NCBI GenBank assembly: GCA_020630495.1
Contig: JAHDBH010000004.1
Span: 1-64,000 of the forward strand
Length of the DNA: 64,000 nt
Direction of reading: 5' to 3'
DNA from: Saprospiraceae bacterium
GTDB taxonomy: Bacteria > Bacteroidota > Bacteroidia > Chitinophagales > Saprospiraceae
Every line of letters starts with the position of its first letter. Within the stretch, counting starts at the first letter, position 1. Positions 43,417 to 51,155 of this stretch are shown in pieces. The notes beneath the pieces were generated by a model. That model ran no database searches and had not been told where the DNA came from. It saw only the letters and a program-made list of their open reading frames with translations. The translations under genes were made by a program, and so were the position numbers.

Positions 43417-44892
43417 ATGGCAGATCGGAGAATCACAGTAGCAAAGGGCGATGGAATAGGTCCTGAAATCACAGAAGCATGTATCAAGGTGCTTGATGCA
43501 GCGGGAGCACCCCTAGCATATGATTACATCAGTGTAGGCAAGGAGGCATATCTCTCAGGTCACTCTTCTGGAATTACCAAAGAGGCCTGGGCGGCTATGG
43601 CTAAAAATGGTGTCTTTCTTAAAGGGCCCATCACTACACCTCAGGGTGGTGGCTATAAAAGTCTGAATGTCACGATCCGTAAGAGCATGGGCTTATTTGC
43701 CAATGTACGTCCCGTAAAGTCACTAGCGCCATTCATCGAGACCACATTTCCAGATATGGATATCGTAGTGATCCGAGAAAATGAAGAGGATCTCTACGCT
43801 GGCATCGAGCATCAGCAGACACAAGAGGTAGTCCAGTGTCTGAAGCTGGTATCGCGTCCAGGCTGTGAAAAGATCGTACGATATGCCTTTGAATATGCTC
43901 GCGCTTATGGTCGGAAGAAGGTGACGTGCATGTCCAAGGATAATATTATGAAACAGACGGACGGCATGTTTCACGCCATCTTTGATAAGATGAGTAAGGA
44001 ATATCCCGATATAGAAAGTGACCATTACATCATCGATATAGGATCTGCGCGAATAGCGAATAATCCAGAGCAATTTGATATCATCGTGACGCTCAATCTA
44101 TATGGAGACATCATTTCCGATATCACAGCTGAGATCGCTGGTTCTGTGGGCCTAGGCGGTAGCGCCAATGTAGGGACGGAGTTCTCTATGTTTGAAGCGA
44201 TACACGGATCAGCGCCCGATATTGCTGGGAAGAATATAGCAAATCCCAGTGGCCTCATCCATGGCGCCTGTATGATGCTAGTGCATCTCAATATGCCAGA
44301 GTATGCAGAAAAGATTCTCAGTGCCTTGTATTGCACGATCGAGGATGGAGTGCATACAGGAGATATGCGTAGCGATCATACACGTGAGCTTGTAGGTACT
44401 GCAGAGTTTGCCCAAGCTATCATAGATCGCCTGGGTAGAGAGCCCAAAAAGCTGAACGTCACTAAGCCTACAAGCCACAAGATCACCATTGACGTAGATA
44501 CTCATAAGGATGTACCCAAAGCTCTAGTCGGTGTAGACATGTTTTTGGACTGGAAAGAAGGAGACAGAGACGCAGACAAACTGGGTAAGATGCTAGAGGC
44601 TCTAGAAGCTGAAAATCTGGTCCTAAAGATGATCACCAATCGTGGTGTGAAAGTCTATCCTGACGGTCGAGACGAGACCTTCCACACAGACCACTGGCGC
44701 TGCAGATTTGTAGCTAAAGAGATGCTAGAGCCAGAGGCAAAAGGTAAAGCTTATCTCGAGGATATCTGCACCTACAGAAGCATCATCACGCTTTGTGATG
44801 AGTTGGAAAAGTGCGGTCTCAACTTCATCAAACTGGAGAATCTCTACTACTTCCAAGGAAAGCGTTGCTACAGTCAGGCACAGGGTGAATAG
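43417..44892 (+). CDS. icd: NADP-dependent isocitrate dehydrogenase
   Basis: This 491-residue enzyme oxidatively decarboxylates isocitrate to 2-oxoglutarate. It starts ADRRITVAKGDGIGPEITEA, has the substrate-binding block LFANVRPVKSLAPF and the catalytic block VIRENEEDLYAGIEHQQTQE, and the metal-binding aspartates near FDIIVTLNLYGDIISDITAE. The longer C-terminal extension (about 340-491, beginning near HKITIDVDTHKDVPKALVGV) matches the long homodimeric type seen in Thermus and many Bacteroidota. Cofactor preference (NADP) is inferred from the subgroup. The frame is open to 43294 but ATG 43417 is the natural start. Confidence 0.95.
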   Translation: MADRRITVAKGDGIGPEITEACIKVLDAAGAPLAYDYISVGKEAYLSGHSSGITKEAWAAMAKNGVFLKGPITTPQGGGYKSLNVTIRKSMGLFANVRPVKSLAPFIETTFPDMDIVVIRENEEDLYAGIEHQQTQEVVQCLKLVSRPGCEKIVRYAFEYARAYGRKKVTCMSKDNIMKQTDGMFHAIFDKMSKEYPDIESDHYIIDIGSARIANNPEQFDIIVTLNLYGDIISDITAEIAGSVGLGGSANVGTEFSMFEAIHGSAPDIAGKNIANPSGLIHGACMMLVHLNMPEYAEKILSALYCTIEDGVHTGDMRSDHTRELVGTAEFAQAIIDRLGREPKKLNVTKPTSHKITIDVDTHKDVPKALVGVDMFLDWKEGDRDADKLGKMLEALEAENLVLKMITNRGVKVYPDGRDETFHTDHWRCRFVAKEMLEPEAKGKAYLEDICTYRSIITLCDELEKCGLNFIKLENLYYFQGKRCYSQAQGE

Positions 44893-45012
44893 ACCAACAT
44901 CAAGGCGGCACGAGTCAGACTCGATAGAGCTGTATCCACTTATCGCCGCCAGATCGCCGAACCTCGATTAATGGAGCAATGTACGAGAGATACTCATTGA
45001 CTTCTACAATAT

Positions 45013-45600
45013 ATGGTACCGATACGATTAAGTCTTACCGTAGCTCTATGCTGTATAGCCATAGGGTGGAGTACTGCTCAGATTAAATACGAAAAGGAAG
45101 AGAAAACTGATGTAGAGCAAGTACCTGCAGCAGCAGTTGACTTTATACACGCTGTGGATTCCCTGCTTGTAGGACGCTGGTACAGAGAAATATCAAATCA
45201 AGGAACTAGCTACGAGTGGAAAGGAAAAATAAATGATCAGTGTACGAGCATAGAATTTGATCAAGATGGATCCTTGCAAGATGTAGAGATCTTGAGAAAA
45301 TTTGCGAAGCTCCCTCTCGATCTGATGGAGATACTGCAGAAATCGCTGAGCACGAGATACCAGCGATATAGCGTGAGAAGATGCCAAGAGCAATGGGCTG
45401 GTACGAGTGTGGCTATCAAGAATGCGCTGATAAGGAGTTCGCCTACAGATGATCTAAGCGTGAAGTATGAGCTCGTCGTACGAGCAAGACACGGACATAA
45501 GGATGATACCGAGCGCTATGAGCTGTTGCTGAAACTGGATGGAAGCATAGTACGCGAGGCTATGCTCGTACGATCATTATCTGACCACATGGACTACTGA
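45013..45600 (+). CDS. Exported protein of unknown function
   Basis: This 195-residue protein has a signal peptide (RLSLTVALCCIAIGWSTAQ) and a mature region with repeats of charged strands and helices (CTSIEFDQDGSLQDVEILRK; SVKYELVVRARHGHKDDTER). The pattern is reminiscent of PepSY-like or FAS-related periplasmic proteins but I do not recognise a family with confidence. It ends one base before the next start, so the two are co-transcribed. Confidence 0.7.
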   Translation: MVPIRLSLTVALCCIAIGWSTAQIKYEKEEKTDVEQVPAAAVDFIHAVDSLLVGRWYREISNQGTSYEWKGKINDQCTSIEFDQDGSLQDVEILRKFAKLPLDLMEILQKSLSTRYQRYSVRRCQEQWAGTSVAIKNALIRSSPTDDLSVKYELVVRARHGHKDDTERYELLLKLDGSIVREAMLVRSLSDHMDY

Positions 45601-46268
45601 TGAGAGTCGCAGTATCAGTTTTCTTTATCATGATCCTTCATAGCGGCTATGGCCAGACGCAGCTCGATATCGGCGTCTTGCCCAAGGTAGTCCTCAGTAC
45701 GGAGATATCAGATCATCTGTCTATAGCTGGATCCGTACAGACACGGCTCCTGCGAGAGGGAGTAGGTCAAGACGACTCAAAATTTGAATACTCTCTCACG
45801 GATCTCACGGGAATCGTGGAATACCGTCTACGAGGCGGAACACGTCTGGCTGTAGGCTATTTATTTAGATCAGTGAAGGAAGACATCGTCCATCGTGCCA
45901 TTCAGCAGGTGAGCTGGACTAGGACGATGAGTAAGTACCGAATTGGTCACCGCCTTCGCACAGATCAGACATTTGCGCCAGATGGTGGAGTGTCATACCG
46001 ATTGCGGTATAGACTCAGTGTTCAGGTGCCACTTGATGGCTTAGAGTTGGATCCTCGAGAGCTCTATCTGAAATTGGCAACTGAGAAATTGCATCAATGG
46101 TCAAGCGGTGATTTTTCGACAGAGCTGCGTGTGATCCCTGCGCTGGGATACTACGGGAATGATAAGTCCAAGATAGAGCTGGGTACGGACGCGCGCTATG
46201 ATTCACTCTTTTCAGTAGATGATACACTAACCGTGTGGGGTACTATCTCTTACTACTTGAGGTTTTAA
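45600..46268 (+). CDS. DUF2490-like outer membrane protein
   Basis: This 222-residue protein has a signal peptide (VAVSVFFIMILHSGYGQ) and beta strands alternating with turns throughout, including IVEYRLRGGTRLAVGYLFRS, YRIGHRLRTDQTFAPDGGVS and YRLRYRLSVQVPLDGLEL, ending TVWGTISYYLRF. That series matches the DUF2490 family of small outer-membrane beta-barrels in Bacteroidota, whose function is unknown. Its ATG shares one base with the previous stop. Downstream lies the second dyad repeat array. Confidence 0.75.
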   Translation: MRVAVSVFFIMILHSGYGQTQLDIGVLPKVVLSTEISDHLSIAGSVQTRLLREGVGQDDSKFEYSLTDLTGIVEYRLRGGTRLAVGYLFRSVKEDIVHRAIQQVSWTRTMSKYRIGHRLRTDQTFAPDGGVSYRLRYRLSVQVPLDGLELDPRELYLKLATEKLHQWSSGDFSTELRVIPALGYYGNDKSKIELGTDARYDSLFSVDDTLTVWGTISYYLRF

Positions 46269-46362
46269 TGAGGTGATAAGAGGCACGTCTTGCAGTGCAA
46301 TGTGAGCGAACTGTGGTGCATCGCAAGCTCGCTCAGATGCTGTGCTCCGTGAGATTAAATGA

Positions 46363-46991
46363 CAGTTTACGGTAAGCTGTCAGATAGCTGTTGAGTACTG
46401 CTCGGCCTAGGGTCGTCGTGGGACGTATCACAGTCGGACAGTAGAGAAATACAATTTACAGTAAGCTGTCAGCTTGCTATGGACACATCTGCAATCTGAA
46501 TTCAACGCTCCTTGGCTTTCGGAGCCAAATAAGGAAGAATAGTAGTATCTAGCAAGCTGTCAAGTTGCTTTGAAATAGTGAGCGGCAGCGGATTGTCATC
46601 AGAGTCTACTAGGATAGAAGTACAAATTACAGTAAGCTGTCAGATAGCTGTTGAGTACTGCTCGGCCTAGGGTCGTCGTGGGACGTATCACAGTCGGACA
46701 GTAGAGAAATACAGTTTACAGTAAGCTGTCAGATAGCTGTTGAGCACTGCTCAGTTTAGGTCTTGTCGTAGGACGTATCACAGTTGGACAGTGGAGAAAT
46801 ACAATTTACAGTAAGCTGTCAATTAGCTACATAGGACCACGCGACCTTGAGACGTTTTGCCTCGGAAATCTTCATCAGATAAGATAGCCGTGCGCAAAGT
46901 GCTGAGCCGTCAGTACGAATGTGAAGCCAGATGTATAGTGAGCGCTGCGCGGAAACGAAAAAAAGCAAATACAATTTACAGTAAATTGTCA
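46363..46991. repeat. Second dyad repeat array between convergent genes
   Basis: Six clear copies of a core start at 46363, 46452, 46623, 46712, 46802 and 46972. The typical core is CAATTTACAGTAAGCTGTCA, and a seventh, decayed copy (AGCAAGCTGTCA) lies at 46551-46562. The core is a dyad around one central base: the last copy is perfect, ACAATTTACAGTAAATTGT at 46971-46989, and the others keep 7-8 of 9 pairs. Copy spacing is 89, 91, 80, 89, 90 and 170 bp, so the period is about 85-90 bp. Three whole units (46363-46451, 46623-46711 and 46712-46801) are close copies; the first and second are identical over about 80 bp from GTAAGCTGTC onward. The other units are unrelated to them, and one contains the hairpin TTGGCT-ttcgg-AGCCAA at 46512-46528. 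No coding frame is convincing. The array lies between the ends of convergent genes. Confidence 0.88.
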
Positions 46992-47025
46992 ACTCAGCCC
47001 TGGAACCTTAGCTGCAGTACTCTAC

Positions 47026-47430
47026 TCACCACTCCGATGACCTGATATAGCAAGTCCCCAGAAATAGTGCTACTAAGTCCTCCTCCTGATTATAAACATG
47101 CACCTCATAGCGACCCGTCTTGTGACTGCGATGGACTTCACGTGCCTGGGCCCGCAACTCATCACCGATCTGGACCGCCTGGAAGTGAGAGATAGAACTC
47201 TCTATACTTACAGCCAGTCGGCCATGGCTATTGCACGCAAAGGCAAATGCGCTATCTGCTAGGCTGTAGCTGATACCGCCATGAGCTATCTTCATACCAT
47301 TGCACATCTCAGGCCTCACGGTCATGAGCAGATCGCACAGTCCCAGCTCTATGCGCGATACCTCCGCACCGAGCCAGTGGCTATACTGGTCATGAGACAT
47401 CATCTCTGCTACGATATCTGCTGGTGTCAT
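47026..47430 (-). CDS. PaaI-like hotdog thioesterase
   Basis: This 134-residue hotdog-fold thioesterase resembles PaaI, which hydrolyses CoA esters of ring-hydroxylated phenylacetates. The typical region is NGMKIAHGGISYSLADSAFA (with the HGG-xx-x-x-x-L-AD pattern), and VSIESSISHFQAVQIGDELR follows. The frame is open to 47481, but ATG 47430 gives the normal length. It lies 10 nt after the paaJ-like gene and is read in the same direction, so the two are one operon. Confidence 0.8.
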   Translation of the reverse strand: MTPADIVAEMMSHDQYSHWLGAEVSRIELGLCDLLMTVRPEMCNGMKIAHGGISYSLADSAFAFACNSHGRLAVSIESSISHFQAVQIGDELRAQAREVHRSHKTGRYEVHVYNQEEDLVALFLGTCYIRSSEW

Positions 47431-47440
47431 GAGGTGGAGA

Positions 47441-48649
47441 TTATGCTTTTTCGAGTATGACAGCGTAGCCTTGCCCCACACCTACGCACATAGTGCAGAG
47501 CGCATATCTTCCAGAAGACTGAGAGAGACTTAGCGCAGCGGTGTGTGTGATACGTGTACCTGAGGCTCCTAGAGGATGACCTATGGAGATGGCTCCACCG
47601 TGGATATTGACGCGTGGGTCATCATCTGCTAGGCCCATCTCACGAGTGCATGCCAGAGACTGAGCGGCAAATGCTTCATTGAGCTCTATGATATCCATAT
47701 CGCTCAGGCTGAGACCTGCTCGCTTCAGTGCTAGGGCGGAGGCATGTACTGGTCCTATGCCCATGATACGCGGCTCCACTCCAGATACGGCGCTTGCAAC
47801 TATACGCGCAAGGGGCGTGAGACCATGATCCTTGATTCCTTGCTCGCTGGCTATGAGCACTGCGGCTGCCCCATCATTGAGACCAGAGGCATTACCAGCA
47901 GTGACGGTGCCGCCCACGGCTTTGAAGGCCGTGCGAAGCTTAGCGAGTCCTTCTAGTGTGCTGTTGCCACGGACAAATTCGTCTTGGTCAAAGATCAGTG
48001 GCTCTTGCTTTCGTCGAGGAATACTGATAGGGATGATCTCTTCGGCAAGGCGGCCGCTGGCTTGAGCAGCAGAGGCCTTCTGCTGTGATCTGAGCGCAAA
48101 TGCATCTTGATCCTCTCTCGAGATATCGTAGAGTTCAGCCAGATTTTCAGCAGTTTGACCCATGCCTTCTGTACCATAGAGTGCTTCCATCCGCGGATTG
48201 ACAAATCTCCAGCCAAAACTGCTATCATGCATCTGCGCATCTCTACCGTAGGCTTTGCTGACCTTGGAGATGACCCATGGTCCGCGTGTCATGTGCTCTA
48301 CGCCACCACTGATATATACATCGTCCTCTCCCGCTGCGATAGCTCTATGAGCGTGTACGATCGAGCTCATGCCAGATGCGCATAGTCTATTCACAGTTTC
48401 GCCAGGTACAGACCACGGTAGATCTGCCAGGAGTAGAGCCATCCGCGCCACATTTCTATTGTCTTCTCCAGCCTGATTAGCACATCCAAGTATGACATCG
48501 CCTATAGCTGCAGGATCCATAGATGGGTGGCGTGCAACGAGAGCCTTGAGTACGTGGGCTGCCAGATCATCCGTCCGTACAGGAGATAGCGTACCTCCAA
48601 ATTTTCCAAATGCTGATCTACAGCCATCTATGATATATCCGCTTTTCAT
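47441..48649 (-). CDS. Acetyl-CoA acyltransferase, PaaJ/PcaF-like
   Basis: This 402-residue thiolase has the nucleophilic cysteine in NRLCASGMSSIVHAHRAIAA and the downstream catalytic block IELNEAFAAQSLACTREMGL, IHGGAISIGHPLGASGTRIT and CTMCVGVGQGYAVILEKA. The segment MTRGPWVISKVSKAYGRDAQ then MHDSSFGWRFVNPRM is typical of 3-oxoadipyl-CoA thiolases (PaaJ/PcaF), which cleave to succinyl-CoA and acetyl-CoA in phenylacetate or protocatechuate breakdown. A PaaI-like gene lies directly downstream, which favours phenylacetate-type catabolism. The remaining paa genes are not in this window. Gene symbol left blank because PaaJ, PcaF and FadA-like roles cannot be separated by sequence alone. Confidence 0.88.
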   Translation of the reverse strand: MKSGYIIDGCRSAFGKFGGTLSPVRTDDLAAHVLKALVARHPSMDPAAIGDVILGCANQAGEDNRNVARMALLLADLPWSVPGETVNRLCASGMSSIVHAHRAIAAGEDDVYISGGVEHMTRGPWVISKVSKAYGRDAQMHDSSFGWRFVNPRMEALYGTEGMGQTAENLAELYDISREDQDAFALRSQQKASAAQASGRLAEEIIPISIPRRKQEPLIFDQDEFVRGNSTLEGLAKLRTAFKAVGGTVTAGNASGLNDGAAAVLIASEQGIKDHGLTPLARIVASAVSGVEPRIMGIGPVHASALALKRAGLSLSDMDIIELNEAFAAQSLACTREMGLADDDPRVNIHGGAISIGHPLGASGTRITHTAALSLSQSSGRYALCTMCVGVGQGYAVILEKA

Positions 48650-48882
48650 CTACTTGGTAATTTTAAGCACAAAGGTCGCAGCTATGGAGCAGATCATGTC
48701 AAGTCATGTGAGGCGACATTCTGGCATTTGCTGGACACAGCACCACTAGATCACTGGGTAATCGTGGATCATTCTCGGGTAGAGCAATAGGCTGTCTCGC
48801 ATTTTGCCGAAAGGCATATACACCTCTTATCAAAGCCAAGAGCTATGAGGATTGCACTAGATTTGCTACATATTTTCTATCT

Positions 48883-50532
48883 ATGAAGTATGTCTTGACT
48901 TTTCTGATCTGTGGTGTGATGGGGGGCGCTTTCGCGCAAAATACAGTCGGTCTCATCAGTTACCATGTTGCAAAGACCTATGACGGATATAATCTGATCT
49001 ATCCGCACAATCAACCTAACGTCTATCTACTGGACAACTGTGGTGAAATCGTACATACATGGACAGATGCTGACGACCGACGCCCAGGTAACACGGCCTA
49101 TCTCATGCCAGATGGACGGCTGATCAAGACCAGCAGAGCAGCCTCACTTACTGGCGATCCGATCCGAGCAGGCGGTGCTGGCGAAAGCGTAGAAATAAGG
49201 TCCTGGGACAATGACCTCCTCTGGAGCTTCACACTCAATGATAGCACCGAGAGACTGCATCACGATATAGAACCCCTGGAGGACGGTACCATACTCATGA
49301 TCGCGTGGGAACGAAAGACACGAGCTGAGGCTATCGCCCTAGGGCGTGATACTTCCATGCTCGATGAGGAGATCTGGCCAGATATGATCTTGCAGGTAGA
49401 CCCAGAGACGGATGATATCATCTGGAGTTGGCATCTATGGGATCACATGATTCAGGACTACGATAGTACCAAAGCAAATCATGGCGTCATCGCCGACCAT
49501 CCAGAACTGATAGATATCAATATCGATGACGATGCCAATCCCGATTGGTTTCATGCTAACTCTATTGACTATGACGCTGAGAATCAACTGATCCTGCTGA
49601 GCTCACCGTTCTTTTCTGAGATCATGGTGATAGACCATAGTACCACTACCTCTGAGGCTGCTAGTAGTACAGGTGGTAACAGCGGCAGAGGGGGAGATCT
49701 GATGTGGCGCTGGGGCAATGTAGCCAATTATGATCAAGGCGATAGCTCAGATCAGCAACTATTTAATCAGCATGATGCACGGTGGATCGATGATCCGTGG
49801 CTTGATCGATTTGACCCTCTGTATGGGCAGATCAGTGTATTTAATAATCAGGTGGAGCCAGACATCAGTGAAGCTAATGTGATATTGAATACATTTGACA
49901 TGTATGAGTGGGGATATCCCATAGATGAGGAGCAGTATCTACCTATGACCTTCCTAGAGACGATACGTCATCCAGAGCCGCAGCGACTGTGGTCTACTGG
50001 TCTCAGCAGCACGCAGTATCTCCCTAATGGAAATTACTTACTCTGCGCAGGACGTACAGGCTACAGCTGTGAGATATCGCAAGACGGTGAGGTGGTCTGG
50101 GAGTATATCACACCACTGAGAGCGGGTGCTCCTGCTGCGCAGGGCGACTCTCTATTGATCAATCAGAATCTTACTTTTCGCTTGCAGCGTTTTCCTGTGG
50201 ACTATGAGGCATTTGACGGTAGAGAACTAAGCCCGCAGGGATGGATAGAGCGCGAGCCCGACTCTAACTATTGTGATCTGCTCACTTCTACGATCGATCT
50301 GCAGGAGATTCCGATGTCTATATCGCCTAATCCATCTGATGAGCTAGTACTACTCAAGTGGGAAGCCGCTGAAGCGGTAGATATCTCTGTATACGATATA
50401 TCAGGCCATAGAGTCATGACCAAGCTAGCCATGTCTGGTGGTGCGTGCTACATGGAAGTTTCTGACTGGCCTGCAGGCATGTATCTCGTGCAGATAGGCC
50501 ATAGGACGACTCAGAAACTGATCGTTTATTGA
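48883..50532 (+). CDS. Arylsulfotransferase-like protein with T9SS type A tail
   Basis: This 549-residue exported protein has a signal peptide (KYVLTFLICGVMGGAFAQ) and matches the bacterial arylsulfate sulfotransferase (ASST) family, PLP-independent enzymes that move sulfate between phenols. It has family blocks including LLDNCGEIVHTWTDADDRRP, ERLHHDIEPLEDGTILMIAW, NQHDARWIDDPWLDRFDPL and LPNGNYLLCAGRTGYSCEIS. Histidines expected for the active site are present in several of these blocks. The last 75 residues form a type A sorting domain (MSISPNPSDELVLLKWEAAE then MYLVQIGHRTTQKLIVY) that directs export by T9SS. Whether it still transfers sulfate is not known. Gene is monocistronic; a TAGATTTG box lies 25 bases upstream. 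Confidence 0.85.
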   Translation: MKYVLTFLICGVMGGAFAQNTVGLISYHVAKTYDGYNLIYPHNQPNVYLLDNCGEIVHTWTDADDRRPGNTAYLMPDGRLIKTSRAASLTGDPIRAGGAGESVEIRSWDNDLLWSFTLNDSTERLHHDIEPLEDGTILMIAWERKTRAEAIALGRDTSMLDEEIWPDMILQVDPETDDIIWSWHLWDHMIQDYDSTKANHGVIADHPELIDINIDDDANPDWFHANSIDYDAENQLILLSSPFFSEIMVIDHSTTTSEAASSTGGNSGRGGDLMWRWGNVANYDQGDSSDQQLFNQHDARWIDDPWLDRFDPLYGQISVFNNQVEPDISEANVILNTFDMYEWGYPIDEEQYLPMTFLETIRHPEPQRLWSTGLSSTQYLPNGNYLLCAGRTGYSCEISQDGEVVWEYITPLRAGAPAAQGDSLLINQNLTFRLQRFPVDYEAFDGRELSPQGWIEREPDSNYCDLLTSTIDLQEIPMSISPNPSDELVLLKWEAAEAVDISVYDISGHRVMTKLAMSGGACYMEVSDWPAGMYLVQIGHRTTQKLIVY

Positions 50533-50544
50533 TGTTGCCGTCTG

Positions 50545-50910
50545 CTATTCGCGGAAGGTCTCGACGTACTTAGCCACGGCTTTGATTTGCTCCTTGGAAA
50601 GCACACCCTCGTAGGCGGCCATTTGTTCTCTGCCGTTGGTGATTACATTGATGCGCTCTTTGAGGGAAAGCGTGCTTTCTGTGAGATCATGTGCTCCGCT
50701 TGCACCCATATTGCCCTTCGCTCCGTGGCATGTGATACAGTTGAGCTTGTAGATTCTCTTACCATCGAGCTCTTTCTTATCACCACTTCCAGCTCCGTAG
50801 CCGCTATTGGGTATGGCTGGTCCTAGGTCTTCTTTTTTGGCGCAAGCCGTGATCATCACGGTGGCTATCACCCCTAGTATGATCAATCGTAGTGTCTGTG
50901 CTTTCTGCAT
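50545..50910 (-). CDS. Cytochrome c lipoprotein
   Basis: This 121-residue lipoprotein (lipobox MITACAK) has one c-type haem site, CITCHGAKGNMGASG, and a likely distal methionine in NGREQMAAYEG. It resembles the small class I cytochromes that shuttle electrons in the periplasm. The start is ATG 50910 and it ends 12 nt from the convergent ASST-like gene. No obvious partner gene is nearby. Confidence 0.9.
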   Translation of the reverse strand: MQKAQTLRLIILGVIATVMITACAKKEDLGPAIPNSGYGAGSGDKKELDGKRIYKLNCITCHGAKGNMGASGAHDLTESTLSLKERINVITNGREQMAAYEGVLSKEQIKAVAKYVETFRE

Positions 50911-51155
50911 GGCTTAAAGATAAGTCGACCTAGTCAATTTCACGAGCAGGTAAGTACAGGTGTCATTACACAAGGTGATATGTAGATCAGTTACAATGTA
51001 CACAGTTTTTAAAAGATCCGTTGAACTAATTACCGCCATACTCTCTTTTTGACTACTTCATCATTGATCATTATAAATCGCCTCTGAGGATTTTCACAGT
51101 ATAAGTTTTCTGTGTAATTTCTTTTCTTGGCGACTATCTAGTTTTGCTCTGGGCT

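Noticed and set aside
44893-45012. Riboswitch or leader between icd and the next gene
   Set aside because: No hairpin series or T-box-like sequence; simple spacer.
25096-46991. CRISPR array interpretation of the two repeat regions
   Set aside because: Repeats are short with long, uneven intervals (80-170 bp), no cas genes are present, and several units in the second array are copies of each other rather than unique spacers.
46363-46991. Integron-style attC array
   Set aside because: No integrase, no attC core-site pairs and no reading frame between copies.
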